Assembly: GCF_042682785.1 (NCBI RefSeq)
Contig: NZ_JBHUIB010000012.1
Span: 310,001-374,000 of the forward strand
Source of the DNA: Thalassotalea_F euphylliae
Lineage (GTDB): Bacteria; Pseudomonadota; Gammaproteobacteria; Enterobacterales; Alteromonadaceae
Length of the DNA: 64,000 nt
Direction: 5' to 3'
Made by a program: the position numbers and the translations under genes. The notes under the pieces are model-generated. The model did not search any database and was not told the DNA's origin. It saw only the letters and a program-made list of their open reading frames with translations. Below, piece by piece: positions 35,052 to 43,714 of this stretch. The first letter of the stretch is position 1. The number at the start of each line of letters is the position of its first letter.

Positions 35052-35504
35052 ATGGAAGTTATCCTTCTAGATAAAATCGCCAAGTTAGGCGGCCTTGGTG
35101 ACAAGGTAACGGTTAAGTCTGGTTACGCACGTAACTACTTATTACCACAAGGTAAAGCTGTATTCGCATCAAAAGCTAACGTTGAGCACTTTGAAGCTCG
35201 TCGTGCTGACTTAGAAAAGCAATTAGCAGAAGCATTAGCTGCTGCTGAAGCTCGCGCTGCTAAAGTAACTGAGCTTGCTGAAGTGACTATCGCTTCAAAA
35301 GCTGGTGACGAAGGTAAGCTTTTCGGTTCAATCGGCACTAAAGACATTGCTGATGCAATCACTGAAGCAGGTGTTGAAGTAGTTAAAGCTGAAGTTCGTT
35401 TGCCTCACGGTTCAATCCGTGAAACTGGCGAATTCGACATCGCTTTACACTTACACACTGATGTTGATGTAAACATCAAAGTTGTTGTTATCGCTGAAGC
35501 GTAA
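35052..35504 (+). CDS. rplI: 50S ribosomal protein L9
   Basis: The 150-residue L9 has two globular domains joined by a long helix. The N-terminal rRNA-binding domain is MEVILLDKIAKLGGLGDKVT with GYARNYLLPQGKA. The connecting helix (about 41-75) is alanine- and glutamate-rich. The C-terminal domain contains GKLFGSIGTKDIADAI. AAGGGG precedes the start. It ends the operon and is followed by a strong hairpin terminator. Confidence 0.98.
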   Translation: MEVILLDKIAKLGGLGDKVTVKSGYARNYLLPQGKAVFASKANVEHFEARRADLEKQLAEALAAAEARAAKVTELAEVTIASKAGDEGKLFGSIGTKDIADAITEAGVEVVKAEVRLPHGSIRETGEFDIALHLHTDVDVNIKVVVIAEA

Positions 35505-35521
35505 TTAATAACTTCTGCGTG

Positions 35522-35558
35522 AAAAACACCATGGGCCTTTGGTTCATGGTGTTTTTTT
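35522..35558 (+). terminator. Terminator of the rpsF-rplI operon
   Basis: AAAAACACCATG pairs with CATGGTGTTTTT around an 11-base loop and a run of seven T follows. Confidence 0.85.
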
Positions 35559-35583
35559 ATGTATGGAAAAAGTGTTTTGGTGA

Positions 35584-35613
35584 TTGCAATAATACTGATT
35601 TCCTAGCTATAAA
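35584..35613 (+). promoter_or_regulatory. Candidate sigma-70 promoter of csrD
   Basis: TTGCAA and TATAAA with an 18-base spacer, 35 bases before the csrD start. Confidence 0.4.
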
Positions 35614-35648
35614 TAGATAATTAACTAAGGCGGACACAGGTAAGTGAT

Positions 35649-37475
35649 GTGCCACAAATTTTCAAGAAAACGCTCAAAGCAGTTATAAAGCGATTCGATA
35701 TAGGCGCATTGTCGCTGTATCTCGCGTGTGTGTGTTTAATGGTTGGAAATTTTTGGTTGAATCAAAATCATGCGGCAACGCAAATCAATCAGCAACACTC
35801 TCAATGGTATCCACCTAATATCGTCAGTGTCAGTGATCGCCACACTGGTGCCATACTTTACCAAGAAAAAAGTAGCCGTTTTGTTATATTAAGAGAAGTA
35901 TCCGGCGAAACGTATTCCCTTATTTTTGTACACCCCGTCTCTCAGCTTCTGACCTCTTGGGTGTTTATCGCCTTTAACTTTATTTATGCGTTGTGTATTT
36001 TGTTTATTCGCTTTAGTTTGATGAGGGCGCTAGACAGCTCATTTCAGCCAATTCGTGTACTTGAAAACTGGGCGTCGCTGTCGAAAATTCACGGAAAATA
36101 CCAGCCTATTAGTGCTAAAGAGCCGATCAGTGAATCCATCGCTTCACTCATGCAGTCGCTGCAAGAGACAAAGCTTAATCAGGGTGAAGAGGAGTTAAAA
36201 ATCCGCGAACGCGTATTACTTGACCCTGAAACAGGGGTGGGCAATCGAGAGTTCTTCACTAATCGCCTTGATGCACTGCTAAAAGAAGAGGATGCTCGCG
36301 GTGCTGTTTTTCTTATCTGTTTTAAAGACTACGATGTAGTACAGCACATTCACGGTGGTCAGTTTGCGGTAGAGTTGATTGATACGGCAATTAAGCTCAT
36401 CAACAAACGATTACAAGGGTATAGTAATTTTTTCATTGCGCGCCCTAATGAGGCTGAAATAGCACTTCTTTTGCCTGGTCTCTACGTCGATGAGACAGAA
36501 AAGCTAGCGCGCAAACTACTCAGTAGTTTGGTCTCCGTTCAAGTGCCGGTAGGGCTTAATCAAGAAGAATGTTTACATGCAGGGGTAGTGTGCTTTGCGG
36601 GAGAAAGCCAAGCATACAAAATTTTAGCGGAAGCTGATATGGCACTTCGTAATGCACAGCTACAGGGGCCAAGTGGTTGGTTTATGTACGATAGTGGTGA
36701 GGTGGCACAAGAGACTGCCAAGGGATCGCTTAAGTGGCGCACCTTCCTTGAAAATGCCATTCAGAAAAATAGCTTTGTTATATTCTTTCAACCAGTTATC
36801 GCCAGTCAAAGTGACTATATTCTGCATCATGAAGTACTTTCCAAAGTGCGCGATGGCCAAGGTAAACTAATCAGTGCCCGTGTCTTTTTGCCAATGGCGC
36901 AAAAGTGTGGCTTAAGTGCCAAAATTGATTTGCTCGTACTTGAGCAAGTATGTCGGTTGCTAAAATATGAACACAAAACCAGTGATGCATGCAGCCTTAA
37001 TTTATCTATAGACTCCTTACTGGATGAAAGCTTTATTGAAGCCATGTTTGCGCGCCTTGCATTAGTGCCTGATATTGCAAAACGATTGATTGTAGAAATC
37101 AGTGAATACCATTTGGCAACCCAGTTAACTCACTTGAAACCGGTTTTGCAGTTATTTGATGAACTTGGCGTTAAGGTATTAGCCGACAAGGTTGGCCAGT
37201 ATATCGTGAGTACCGACTACATTACTGAGTGTCCCGTGAGTTATATAAAATTGCATCGCAGTATTGTTTATCAAGTTCATGACAAAATTGAAAACCAAGT
37301 GTTTATTCAAAGCCTAAAAGCGCGATGTGCCCAACACAATGTCAAGATTTATGCGCTGGGTGTTGAAAGTAAAGAGGAATGGAAAACACTGGTACATTTG
37401 GGAGTGACAGGGGGGCAAGGCCACTTCTTTACGGAACCTGTGGCGCAGATGGCAAATGCGATTGTATCGCCGTGA
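35649..37475 (+). CDS. csrD: CsrD/MshH, degenerate GGDEF-EAL RNA-turnover regulator
   Basis: The 608-residue membrane protein begins at a GTG. It has two N-terminal helices (about 19-38 and 100-125) flanking a short periplasmic region, a linker, a GGDEF-like domain (about 190-330) and an EAL-like domain (about 360-605). Catalytic motifs are lost: the GGDEF position reads RPNEAEIALLLP (about 264) and the EAL position reads HEVLSKV (about 394). E. coli CsrD is likewise degenerate and promotes RNase E decay of CsrB/CsrC sRNAs rather than handling c-di-GMP. Directly upstream of the MSHA genes this gene is called mshH. Its 3' end overlaps the convergent gene by 47 bases. Confidence 0.9.
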   Translation: MPQIFKKTLKAVIKRFDIGALSLYLACVCLMVGNFWLNQNHAATQINQQHSQWYPPNIVSVSDRHTGAILYQEKSSRFVILREVSGETYSLIFVHPVSQLLTSWVFIAFNFIYALCILFIRFSLMRALDSSFQPIRVLENWASLSKIHGKYQPISAKEPISESIASLMQSLQETKLNQGEEELKIRERVLLDPETGVGNREFFTNRLDALLKEEDARGAVFLICFKDYDVVQHIHGGQFAVELIDTAIKLINKRLQGYSNFFIARPNEAEIALLLPGLYVDETEKLARKLLSSLVSVQVPVGLNQEECLHAGVVCFAGESQAYKILAEADMALRNAQLQGPSGWFMYDSGEVAQETAKGSLKWRTFLENAIQKNSFVIFFQPVIASQSDYILHHEVLSKVRDGQGKLISARVFLPMAQKCGLSAKIDLLVLEQVCRLLKYEHKTSDACSLNLSIDSLLDESFIEAMFARLALVPDIAKRLIVEISEYHLATQLTHLKPVLQLFDELGVKVLADKVGQYIVSTDYITECPVSYIKLHRSIVYQVHDKIENQVFIQSLKARCAQHNVKIYALGVESKEEWKTLVHLGVTGGQGHFFTEPVAQMANAIVSP

Positions 37476-38385
37476 TGTAAGCGTCACTTAGCCGATTTCG
37501 TTCCAGTAAGCCTCCAACACCTTGAAGCCCACCAGTATGCAACAAAACAGTGGTACTGCCAGCCTCTATAAAGCCTTGCTTCACTCTGTCTAAAAACGCG
37601 AGTAGCATTTTTCCAGAATAAACCGGTTCAAAAGGGATGCGGGTATCTCTTACAAATTCGGTAAGCGTTTGCAAAGAAAGTTGGTCGAACTTTGCATACC
37701 CTCCACCATGATACTGTGTGTGCAATTGCCAATTGTTGAAGAGCTTGTTGTCCAGCAAGTTCATTATTTCTGTGGTTAAGTATTCTGCCTGTTTGAGCAC
37801 GGCTATGCCGTGAATGTGATGATGTTCGTTGTCAGCTTTAATGATACCTGCCAATGTGCCGCCACTCCCTACAGGCAGATACATGGCATCAAAGTCGGCT
37901 TGTGCGTTAAGTTCTGTCATCACATCGCCAACACCTACTAATGCAAGCGTGTTACTTCCTCCCTCAGGTACAATATGATAACCAGGGTGTTGCTTTAGCA
38001 ATTCATCGATGTAGTCGCTGTCTTGCCGCCTTCTGTAGGTATTTCTGTCGACGAAAATCAATTCCATCCCCCAATGAGCAGCCCATCGCAAGGTATAGTT
38101 GTTTTGATAGTGAGGTTCACCTCTGATAATCGCTTTTGATGACAAACCTTCTTGTTTACAAGCGTAGGCAAGTGCATGAATATGATTTGAGTACGCGCCA
38201 CCAAAACTCATGACGCCTTTATTTCCAACCTTTTTAGCCTCGATTATGTTTGCTTTGAGTTTTCGCCATTTATTGCCTGAAATAATGGGATGAATCAGAT
38301 CATCTCGTTTTACTAAGACATTAATGTTGTGCTTTCTAAATAGCGGATGTTCTATTTCTTGTAGAGGAGATGGAATGGTAGGCAT
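37429..38385 (-). CDS. PLP-dependent enzyme, ACC deaminase/D-cysteine desulfhydrase family
   Basis: The 318-residue fold-type II PLP enzyme has the cofactor lysine in SGNKWRKLKANI (about 36-47), a GGAYSNHIHALAYACK substrate and phosphate segment, EGGSNTLALVGVG and a glycine-rich LPVGSGGTLAGI loop. The family splits into 1-aminocyclopropane-1-carboxylate deaminases and D-cysteine desulfhydrases (DcyD). At about 318 residues it resembles the latter group, but specificity is not decidable by eye. It is convergent with csrD, overlapping it by 47 bases with no terminator between, and divergent from mshI across a 196-base control region. Confidence 0.87.
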   Translation of the reverse strand: MPTIPSPLQEIEHPLFRKHNINVLVKRDDLIHPIISGNKWRKLKANIIEAKKVGNKGVMSFGGAYSNHIHALAYACKQEGLSSKAIIRGEPHYQNNYTLRWAAHWGMELIFVDRNTYRRRQDSDYIDELLKQHPGYHIVPEGGSNTLALVGVGDVMTELNAQADFDAMYLPVGSGGTLAGIIKADNEHHHIHGIAVLKQAEYLTTEIMNLLDNKLFNNWQLHTQYHGGGYAKFDQLSLQTLTEFVRDTRIPFEPVYSGKMLLAFLDRVKQGFIEAGSTTVLLHTGGLQGVGGLLERNRLSDAYITAIQSHLPSAPQVP

Positions 38386-38428
38386 GAGGGAGTGTTGCTT
38401 GTGTTTTGGTCTTTACTATAACAATTTC

Positions 38429-38458
38429 CGTGCATTGTAATAAATAATCCAATGCACG
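38429..38458. promoter_or_regulatory. Perfect inverted repeat CGTGCATTG-N12-CAATGCACG, candidate operator
   Basis: The 9-bp arms lie in the divergent control region between the PLP enzyme and mshI. No T run follows, so a terminator is unlikely. A third CAATGCA copy occurs at 38538-38544, just after the candidate mshI -10 box. Confidence 0.45.
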
Positions 38459-38506
38459 CAGAAACGTCAAAATAGTTGCTAAAGCTTGTTTTTATTACTG
38501 AAAAAC

Positions 38507-38534
38507 TTGCCTATGCTTGTGATTAGGGGATAAT
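38507..38534 (+). promoter_or_regulatory. Candidate sigma-70 promoter of the MSHA assembly operon
   Basis: TTGCCT and GATAAT with a 16-base spacer, 47 bases before the mshI start. Confidence 0.45.
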
Positions 38535-38581
38535 GAACAATGCATACAGTTGTAAGTTCGTTAGACTGAAAGAAAAATTGA

Positions 38582-39493
38582 ATGTCGATAAAAACTAAAA
38601 TAACTCAATTATTTGCTAAAGCTGAATCAGGCCACCATATTGGACTTGCTTTTCGACAAGATGCGCTAGCCTATTGTCTGTTATCAACGGATGGTTCGGT
38701 TGAGCATCAGCAAATACCTATCACAGACAACGAACAAGAACCTGCAATTAAGCAGTTAGTTTCACAAGATAACCTGTCATCTCAAGGCCATGTTGTATTG
38801 GCGCCCACGCAATATCAAATCGTGCAAGTGGATAAACCAAACGTACCCGAGGAAGAAGTACTTGGTGCGTTGAAGTGGCAAATTAAAGAATTAGTGACCT
38901 ATCCGCCAGAAGATATGGTGCTTGACTACTTTACAGGCCCAACATTAGCGGGTGGTGCGGAAAAAGTTAACGTAGTATGCGCCTCTAAGGATAACCTGAA
39001 ATCGATGGTACAGCTGTTTGAAGACAGTGACATCACGCTAAAAACAATCACAACAGAAGAATTTGCTTTTGCGAGTTTAGTGCCTTTCCAAGAGCATGCA
39101 GTATTGTTGCTGTGCCAACAACCGAACGAAGAAATCATTATTCTCATCGTCAAAATGGGGCGTATTTACTTTCATCGTCGCCTACGTGGCTATGCACAAA
39201 TTGCCACTAAAACCATTGAGGAACTATCGTTTGGTGCAATCGATTCATTGAGCTTGGAAATTCAGCGCTCGTCTGACTATTTCGAACGTCAATTAAAACA
39301 AGCGCCTATTAAAGAGATTCAACTTATATTGCCAATAAAGAATGAGCAATTTATCGCGACTAAGTTAGCAGAAAATACCAATACACCTGTCGGTGTGTAT
39401 CCGTTTGATGTTTTACACCAGGACAAAGCAATGTTTGGTGCGGCGATAGGTGCAACACAAGTCGATAAATTGGAGGTTGCCACTCATGATTAA
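38582..39493 (+). CDS. mshI: MSHA biogenesis protein MshI (PilM-like)
   Basis: The 303-residue cytoplasmic protein starts MSIKTKITQLFAKAESG and has an actin/FtsA-like fold similar to PilM of type IV pili, including QDALAYCLLSTDGSV and the V(A)LKWQIKELVTYPPEDMVLDY region seen in MshI proteins. PilM-like proteins bind the cytoplasmic tail of the PilN-like partner and link the motor ATPase to the inner-membrane platform. It is first in the assembly operon and overlaps the PilN-like gene by 8 bases. Confidence 0.88.
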   Translation: MSIKTKITQLFAKAESGHHIGLAFRQDALAYCLLSTDGSVEHQQIPITDNEQEPAIKQLVSQDNLSSQGHVVLAPTQYQIVQVDKPNVPEEEVLGALKWQIKELVTYPPEDMVLDYFTGPTLAGGAEKVNVVCASKDNLKSMVQLFEDSDITLKTITTEEFAFASLVPFQEHAVLLLCQQPNEEIIILIVKMGRIYFHRRLRGYAQIATKTIEELSFGAIDSLSLEIQRSSDYFERQLKQAPIKEIQLILPIKNEQFIATKLAENTNTPVGVYPFDVLHQDKAMFGAAIGATQVDKLEVATHD

Positions 39494-40097
39494 ACCTTCT
39501 ATCAATTTATTGCAGCCAGAGCTGTTACCCGAGAAAAAAATAGTCACACTTAAAAATGTTGTGACTGTTTGGGTTGTTGCGCTGGTGATGATGAGCGTGC
39601 TTGCTGGTGTGACAGCTATGCGCAAAGACACAGTTGTTGCGCAAGTAGATGCGCTTAGTGACAAAAACGAAGAGCTTGAAAATGAATTGTCACTGCTAAA
39701 AGAAAAATTAGAGAACCATAAGCCTGATGCGGGTTTACTATTAGAACTCGACACGTTGAAGTCTATCATTCAAAACAAACGTGGCTTGTATAAACACCTT
39801 ACCAATACTGACCATACCTATATCGCTGGATTTGGTGATGCAATGGGGGAGCTGTCGTCTTTACATAGCAATGACATTAGCCTTGAACACATTGTGTTAA
39901 ATCAAGACCAGTACACCTTTTCTGGGATGGCGCGTAACCCTGAAGCTGTGCCTAACTGGCTAGCAAACTTTGAACGTTCTACCGTCCTATCTGGCAGATT
40001 ATTTGAGCAGTTCAAGTTAGCTGAAAGTGATAACAACTTAATTTCATTTACGGTTAGCTCATTGGGCGACAATAATGAAAAGGAGGCGAGTGAATGA
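39486..40097 (+). CDS. MSHA biogenesis PilN-like protein
   Basis: The start is the ATG at 39486 (203 residues), preceded by GGAGG. The N-terminus MIKPSINLLQPELLPEKK matches the conserved INL-x-P motif by which PilN-type proteins bind PilM. One membrane helix (about 25-44) is followed by a coiled coil (about 50-80) and a periplasmic alpha/beta domain. Some annotations call this gene mshI2, and others merge it with mshI or number it mshJ, so I give no symbol. It overlaps mshI by 8 bases and the next gene by 4 (ATGA). Confidence 0.83.
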   Translation: MIKPSINLLQPELLPEKKIVTLKNVVTVWVVALVMMSVLAGVTAMRKDTVVAQVDALSDKNEELENELSLLKEKLENHKPDAGLLLELDTLKSIIQNKRGLYKHLTNTDHTYIAGFGDAMGELSSLHSNDISLEHIVLNQDQYTFSGMARNPEAVPNWLANFERSTVLSGRLFEQFKLAESDNNLISFTVSSLGDNNEKEASE

Positions 40098-40804
40098 GTA
40101 CGTTTGAAACTTATTCATCCAAGTTTGACGCCTTAACACCGAGAGAGCAGTACATTGTTTTTGGTGCTGGGTTGTTTGTCATTTTATACCTCCTATTCAC
40201 GCTGTTTGTTGAGCCTGATATGGCGACAATTAGCGAGCAAAAGCGGCGTGTTGTGTCGCTAGAGCAATCTAATCAAACCGCGACAACTTCGATAGCATTG
40301 TTCAAAGAGACGTTAAAGGAAGATCCTAATCAGAAGGTGGAACGTGATATCAGTCGCGTTAAGTCGCAGCTAGAGAAGGTAGACCAAGAGCTTTTGACAC
40401 TCACCTCGGACTTAATGACGCCTATTCAAATGCGTAACGCCTTAGTTGAGTTGTTGGCGTTGGACCGCGGTGTGTCATTAACGGCATTTGAAGTGCTTCC
40501 GCCGAAGCCATTGTTCCAAGGACAAGCGTCGAAAAATACTGAAGCTGATGAAGAAGTGAACGAAGAGCAGATGGCTGCGGTAACGCCGGCAAGTTCACCT
40601 GAAATTGGCTTATATCAGCACAGAATTACCATCACATTGAAAGGGCGTTATGACGCGCTCCAGCGTTATTTAAAAAATTTAGAGTCGCTAGAGTGGAAAT
40701 TCTTTTGGCAGAACTTTGAATTAAAAGTGGTTGAATATCCAAACAACGAAGTCACAGTTACGCTTTATAGCTTAAGTACAAAACGGGAGTTTATTGGTGT
40801 TTAG
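40094..40804 (+). CDS. mshJ: MSHA biogenesis protein MshJ (PilO-like)
   Basis: The 236-residue protein has a short cytoplasmic N-terminus, one membrane helix (about 22-41, YIVFGAGLFVILYLLFTLFV), a coiled coil (about 45-105) and a C-terminal ferredoxin-like periplasmic domain. This is the PilO/GspM architecture that pairs with PilN to form the alignment subcomplex between the inner membrane and the secretin. A low-complexity acidic stretch (about 150-165) interrupts the domains. Start and stop overlap both neighbours. Confidence 0.82.
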   Translation: MSTFETYSSKFDALTPREQYIVFGAGLFVILYLLFTLFVEPDMATISEQKRRVVSLEQSNQTATTSIALFKETLKEDPNQKVERDISRVKSQLEKVDQELLTLTSDLMTPIQMRNALVELLALDRGVSLTAFEVLPPKPLFQGQASKNTEADEEVNEEQMAAVTPASSPEIGLYQHRITITLKGRYDALQRYLKNLESLEWKFFWQNFELKVVEYPNNEVTVTLYSLSTKREFIGV

Positions 40805-41129
40805 CAAACAGATAATTGGTTTGTTCGCCCTTGTTTTGACAACAAATGCGTTGGCGTTTGTTGATCCAACGCGCCCGCTAACAGGTGGGCAGTTGGTGGA
40901 AAGTGCAGGCAGTGTTCAGCCACAAGATGAATTGGTGTTACAGTCTATTTTAAAAACAAGCAGAGAGGGTTCGCTTAAAGCAATTATCAGCGGGCAGCTT
41001 GTTGAAAAGGGAATGACTGTTCTTGGTTATCGCGTCGTTGATATTGAAGGGAAACGGGTGACGTTACAATCAGCAGAAAATACAAGAGAATTAAGCTTGT
41101 TTGCTGATTCGGTTGTGAAATACAAATAA
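40797..41129 (+). CDS. mshK: MSHA biogenesis protein MshK (PilP-like)
   Basis: I place the start at the GTG at 40797 (110 residues), since GGGAG lies seven bases before it; a TTG three bases earlier is possible. The N-terminus is a signal peptide (MFSKQIIGLFALVLTTNALA) followed by VDPTRPL, typical of MshK. The small C-terminal beta domain (LQSILKTSREGSLKAIISGQ and VLGYRVVDIEGKRVTLQ) resembles the PilP/GspC homology region that docks on the secretin N0 domain. It overlaps mshJ by 8 bases and precedes the secretin gene mshL. Confidence 0.82.
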   Translation: MFSKQIIGLFALVLTTNALAFVDPTRPLTGGQLVESAGSVQPQDELVLQSILKTSREGSLKAIISGQLVEKGMTVLGYRVVDIEGKRVTLQSAENTRELSLFADSVVKYK

Positions 41130-41140
41130 AAGAAATCGAT

Positions 41141-42805
41141 ATGAAAAAAACTCAGTTAAGTCTCTTTGTTGCCAGTGTTATGGTTGTCTTAGCCGGTTGT
41201 GCAAGTCAGCCTCCTCAGCCAACGTTTGTTGCAGAAGAATTAGATAGTGCTATCGATGCCTCACAACCTAAAAAGGCGAAGAAGCCGCTAACAGAGCTGC
41301 CATCTTCCGTTCAACAAGAGTTGATGTCTCAAACAATGGTGGGTGCTCAAGAAGCAATGCTATCAGAAAAGCGCCTAGATATTGCAGCAGTCGACGTTGA
41401 TGCAAAAGCATTTTTCTCTGCACTTGTTGAAGACTCAGAGTACAGTGCAGCCGTGCACCCAGATGTTGCTGGCAGTATCACGCTTAATTTGAAAGATGTT
41501 ACCGTTGATGAAGCACTGAGTGTGCTAGAGGATCTATACGGTTTTGATATTAAACGTCATGGCAAGGTATTTCAGGTATACCCGTCAGGAATGCGCACTG
41601 AAACAATTCCTCTTAACTATCTGTTTGTTAAGCGCTACGGTACGTCAAGCACCAGTATAAATTCTGGTGGCGTATCTGAAAACGACCCGAATAGCAGCAA
41701 TAACAACAATAATAACAACAATAATTTCAGCAATAACAACAGTAACAACAATAGCAATAACAATAATAACAATAATAGCGACTCGACAAGTGGCATTAAC
41801 TTGTATACCGAAAATGAATCAGATTTTTGGAAGGAGCTCAAAGAAACGCTTGAATCACTAGTTGGCACTGATGATGGTCGTTCTGTAATTGTCTCTCCAC
41901 AGGCAGGTCTTGTTACCCTGCGTGCGTATCCGAATGAAATTAAGTCGGTCAAGAAATTTATCAATGACACCCAAGCCCATTTGCGCAGACAGGTAATTAT
42001 TGAAGCAAAAATCTTAGAAGTCACATTGAATGATGATTACCAGCAAGGTATTCGTTGGGATAATGTACTTGGCCATATTGAGAGTACTGATATTTCGTTC
42101 TCTACAACAGGCAACATCATTGGTAACACGATTTCGTCAGCGCTTGGTGGTACTACATCCATTGGCTTTAAAAATGACGACTTTGCTGGCGTTATAGAGT
42201 TACTTCAAACTCAGGGTAACGTGCAAACTTTGTCTAGCCCGCGTATCACTGCTACCAATAACCAAAAAGCGGTTATTAAAGTTGGTGAAGATGAATACTT
42301 TGTTACCGACGTCTCGAGTACCACGACTACAGGTACATCGACTACTGTGACTCCGGAAATAGATTTAACACCATTCTTTTCTGGTATAGCGCTAGACGTG
42401 ACGCCGCAAATTGATGAAAGCGGTGAAGTGATACTTCACGTCCATCCATCTGTTACGACTACCGATGAACAGTTGAAAACAGTGACGCTTGCTCAGGACG
42501 ATATCATCCTGCCATTAGCGCAAAGCAGTGTTAGGGAGTCTGACACCATTATTCGCGCCCAATCTGGCGAAATTGTGGTGATTGGTGGCTTGATTGAGAC
42601 AACAAAAGTTGATCTAGAATCGAAAACGCCACTCTTAGGTGATATCCCAATCGTAGGTGAATTGTTTAAGAGCAAGTCACAGACAACGCAGAAGAAAGAG
42701 TTGGTGATATTATTGAAACCAATCGTTATCGGGCAAGATACTTGGAACGACCAACTTCAAGAAGCCCGTGCGTTATTGAAAAAGTGGTTTCCTGAAAATC
42801 AGTAA
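41141..42805 (+). CDS. mshL: MSHA outer-membrane secretin MshL
   Basis: The 554-residue lipoprotein (signal ending VVLAGCASQ) forms the outer-membrane channel for the pilus. After an N-terminal linker comes a secretin/TonB short N-terminal domain (about 90-150, VTVDEALSVLEDLYGFDI), an Asn-rich low-complexity insert (about 184-213), an N1-type domain with LRRQVIIEAKILEVTLND (about 280-300) and the C-terminal secretin domain with GEIVVIGGLIETTKVDLESK then TPLLGDIPIVGELFKSK. The Asn-rich insert is unusually pure and repeat-encoded. No pilotin gene is evident nearby. Confidence 0.93.
   Translation: MKKTQLSLFVASVMVVLAGCASQPPQPTFVAEELDSAIDASQPKKAKKPLTELPSSVQQELMSQTMVGAQEAMLSEKRLDIAAVDVDAKAFFSALVEDSEYSAAVHPDVAGSITLNLKDVTVDEALSVLEDLYGFDIKRHGKVFQVYPSGMRTETIPLNYLFVKRYGTSSTSINSGGVSENDPNSSNNNNNNNNNFSNNNSNNNSNNNNNNNSDSTSGINLYTENESDFWKELKETLESLVGTDDGRSVIVSPQAGLVTLRAYPNEIKSVKKFINDTQAHLRRQVIIEAKILEVTLNDDYQQGIRWDNVLGHIESTDISFSTTGNIIGNTISSALGGTTSIGFKNDDFAGVIELLQTQGNVQTLSSPRITATNNQKAVIKVGEDEYFVTDVSSTTTTGTSTTVTPEIDLTPFFSGIALDVTPQIDESGEVILHVHPSVTTTDEQLKTVTLAQDDIILPLAQSSVRESDTIIRAQSGEIVVIGGLIETTKVDLESKTPLLGDIPIVGELFKSKSQTTQKKELVILLKPIVIGQDTWNDQLQEARALLKKWFPENQ
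41690..41779 (+). repeat. AAC/AAT/AGC trinucleotide tract encoding poly-Asn/Ser in mshL
   Basis: Thirty codons are almost all Asn (AAC or AAT, mixed) with a few Ser and one Phe. Length can change in steps of three without breaking the frame. It lies between the N-terminal and N1-like domains of MshL. Confidence 0.85.
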
Positions 42806-42808
42806 GTT

Positions 42809-43714
42809 ATGTACTTATACCACTTTGGTTTAAGAGAGTTACCTTTTACTCTGACGCCAAACACCAGCTTCTATCTGGGACTAAAGCCTCATGACGAGGC
42901 TTTAGCAGTCTTATTAACGGCGCTAAAAACCGGAGAAGGATTTCTTAAAGTTATTGGTGAAGTTGGTACCGGTAAAACCCTGTTGTGTCGCAAGGTATTG
43001 AATGAAATCCCCGAGCACTTTGTCACGGCATATATTCCCAATCCTTACCTGAACCCTGATGAGCTCAGAAGGTCGGTTGCTGTTGAGCTGGGTGTCAAAC
43101 AAGCACAGCGAATGTCGGCGCAATTACTGACACAACGAATTCAAACGCGACTGTTGGAATTACATAGTCAAGGGCATTCAGTGGTGCTTATTGTCGACGA
43201 AGCGCAAGCATTACCCGCAGAAAGCCTAGAGGCGTTGCGATTATTTACCAACTTAGAAACAGAGAGTCGTAAACTGTTGCAAGTCGTGATGTTTGCTCAG
43301 CCTGAACTCAATGACCGACTCGCAGAGGATAACTTCAGGCAGCTGAGGCAACGCATCACGTTTTCCTATCAATTGAGGCCCATGACAAGCAGCGAGGTGG
43401 AAAGTTATATAAACCATCGTTTGTCAGTGGCGGGCTATAAGGGCGCAGCATTATTCCCTACTCAGATTTGCAAACAATTAACGAAAGCGAGCAAAGGCAT
43501 TCCTCGTTTAGTTAACGTGATTTGCCACAAAATGTTGATGCTAGGTTACGGTGAAGGGCAATATCAGTTGACCGAAAAACACTTAAAAATGGCGGTTAAT
43601 GATACTGAAGATACCGTGAAGTTTTCTCGTTTTAACGTTAAGTGGGCATTTGTAGCACTCGGCACCGTGCTTTTAGGTTTGGGCACGGGCGCGATATTAG
43701 GAGGTATATGGTGA
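42809..43714 (+). CDS. mshM: MSHA biogenesis AAA ATPase MshM (ExeA-like)
   Basis: The 301-residue protein begins MYLYHFGLRELPFTLTPN, the ExeA/GspA family opening. Walker A is GEVGTGKTLLCRK (about 50-62) and Walker B is VVLIVDEAQALP (about 126-137), followed by LLQVVMFAQPEL and the arginine-rich sensor region RQLRQRITFSYQLRPM. One C-terminal membrane helix (about 278-298) anchors it. In related systems ExeA helps the secretin pass through peptidoglycan. The ribosome site and start of mshN lie inside its 3' end. Confidence 0.9.
   Translation: MYLYHFGLRELPFTLTPNTSFYLGLKPHDEALAVLLTALKTGEGFLKVIGEVGTGKTLLCRKVLNEIPEHFVTAYIPNPYLNPDELRRSVAVELGVKQAQRMSAQLLTQRIQTRLLELHSQGHSVVLIVDEAQALPAESLEALRLFTNLETESRKLLQVVMFAQPELNDRLAEDNFRQLRQRITFSYQLRPMTSSEVESYINHRLSVAGYKGAALFPTQICKQLTKASKGIPRLVNVICHKMLMLGYGEGQYQLTEKHLKMAVNDTEDTVKFSRFNVKWAFVALGTVLLGLGTGAILGGIW

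Noticed and set aside
35649..37475. csrD as an active c-di-GMP enzyme
   Set aside because: Both signature motifs are replaced (NEAEI and EVL), as expected for the CsrD family.
38429..38458. Inverted repeat as a terminator
   Set aside because: No T run on either strand, and it lies between divergent starts where no transcript ends.
41635..42024. Minus-strand open frame encoding poly-Leu
   Set aside because: It is the antisense of the Asn-rich part of mshL; the poly-Leu comes from the AAC/AAT repeat, and there is no ribosome site.
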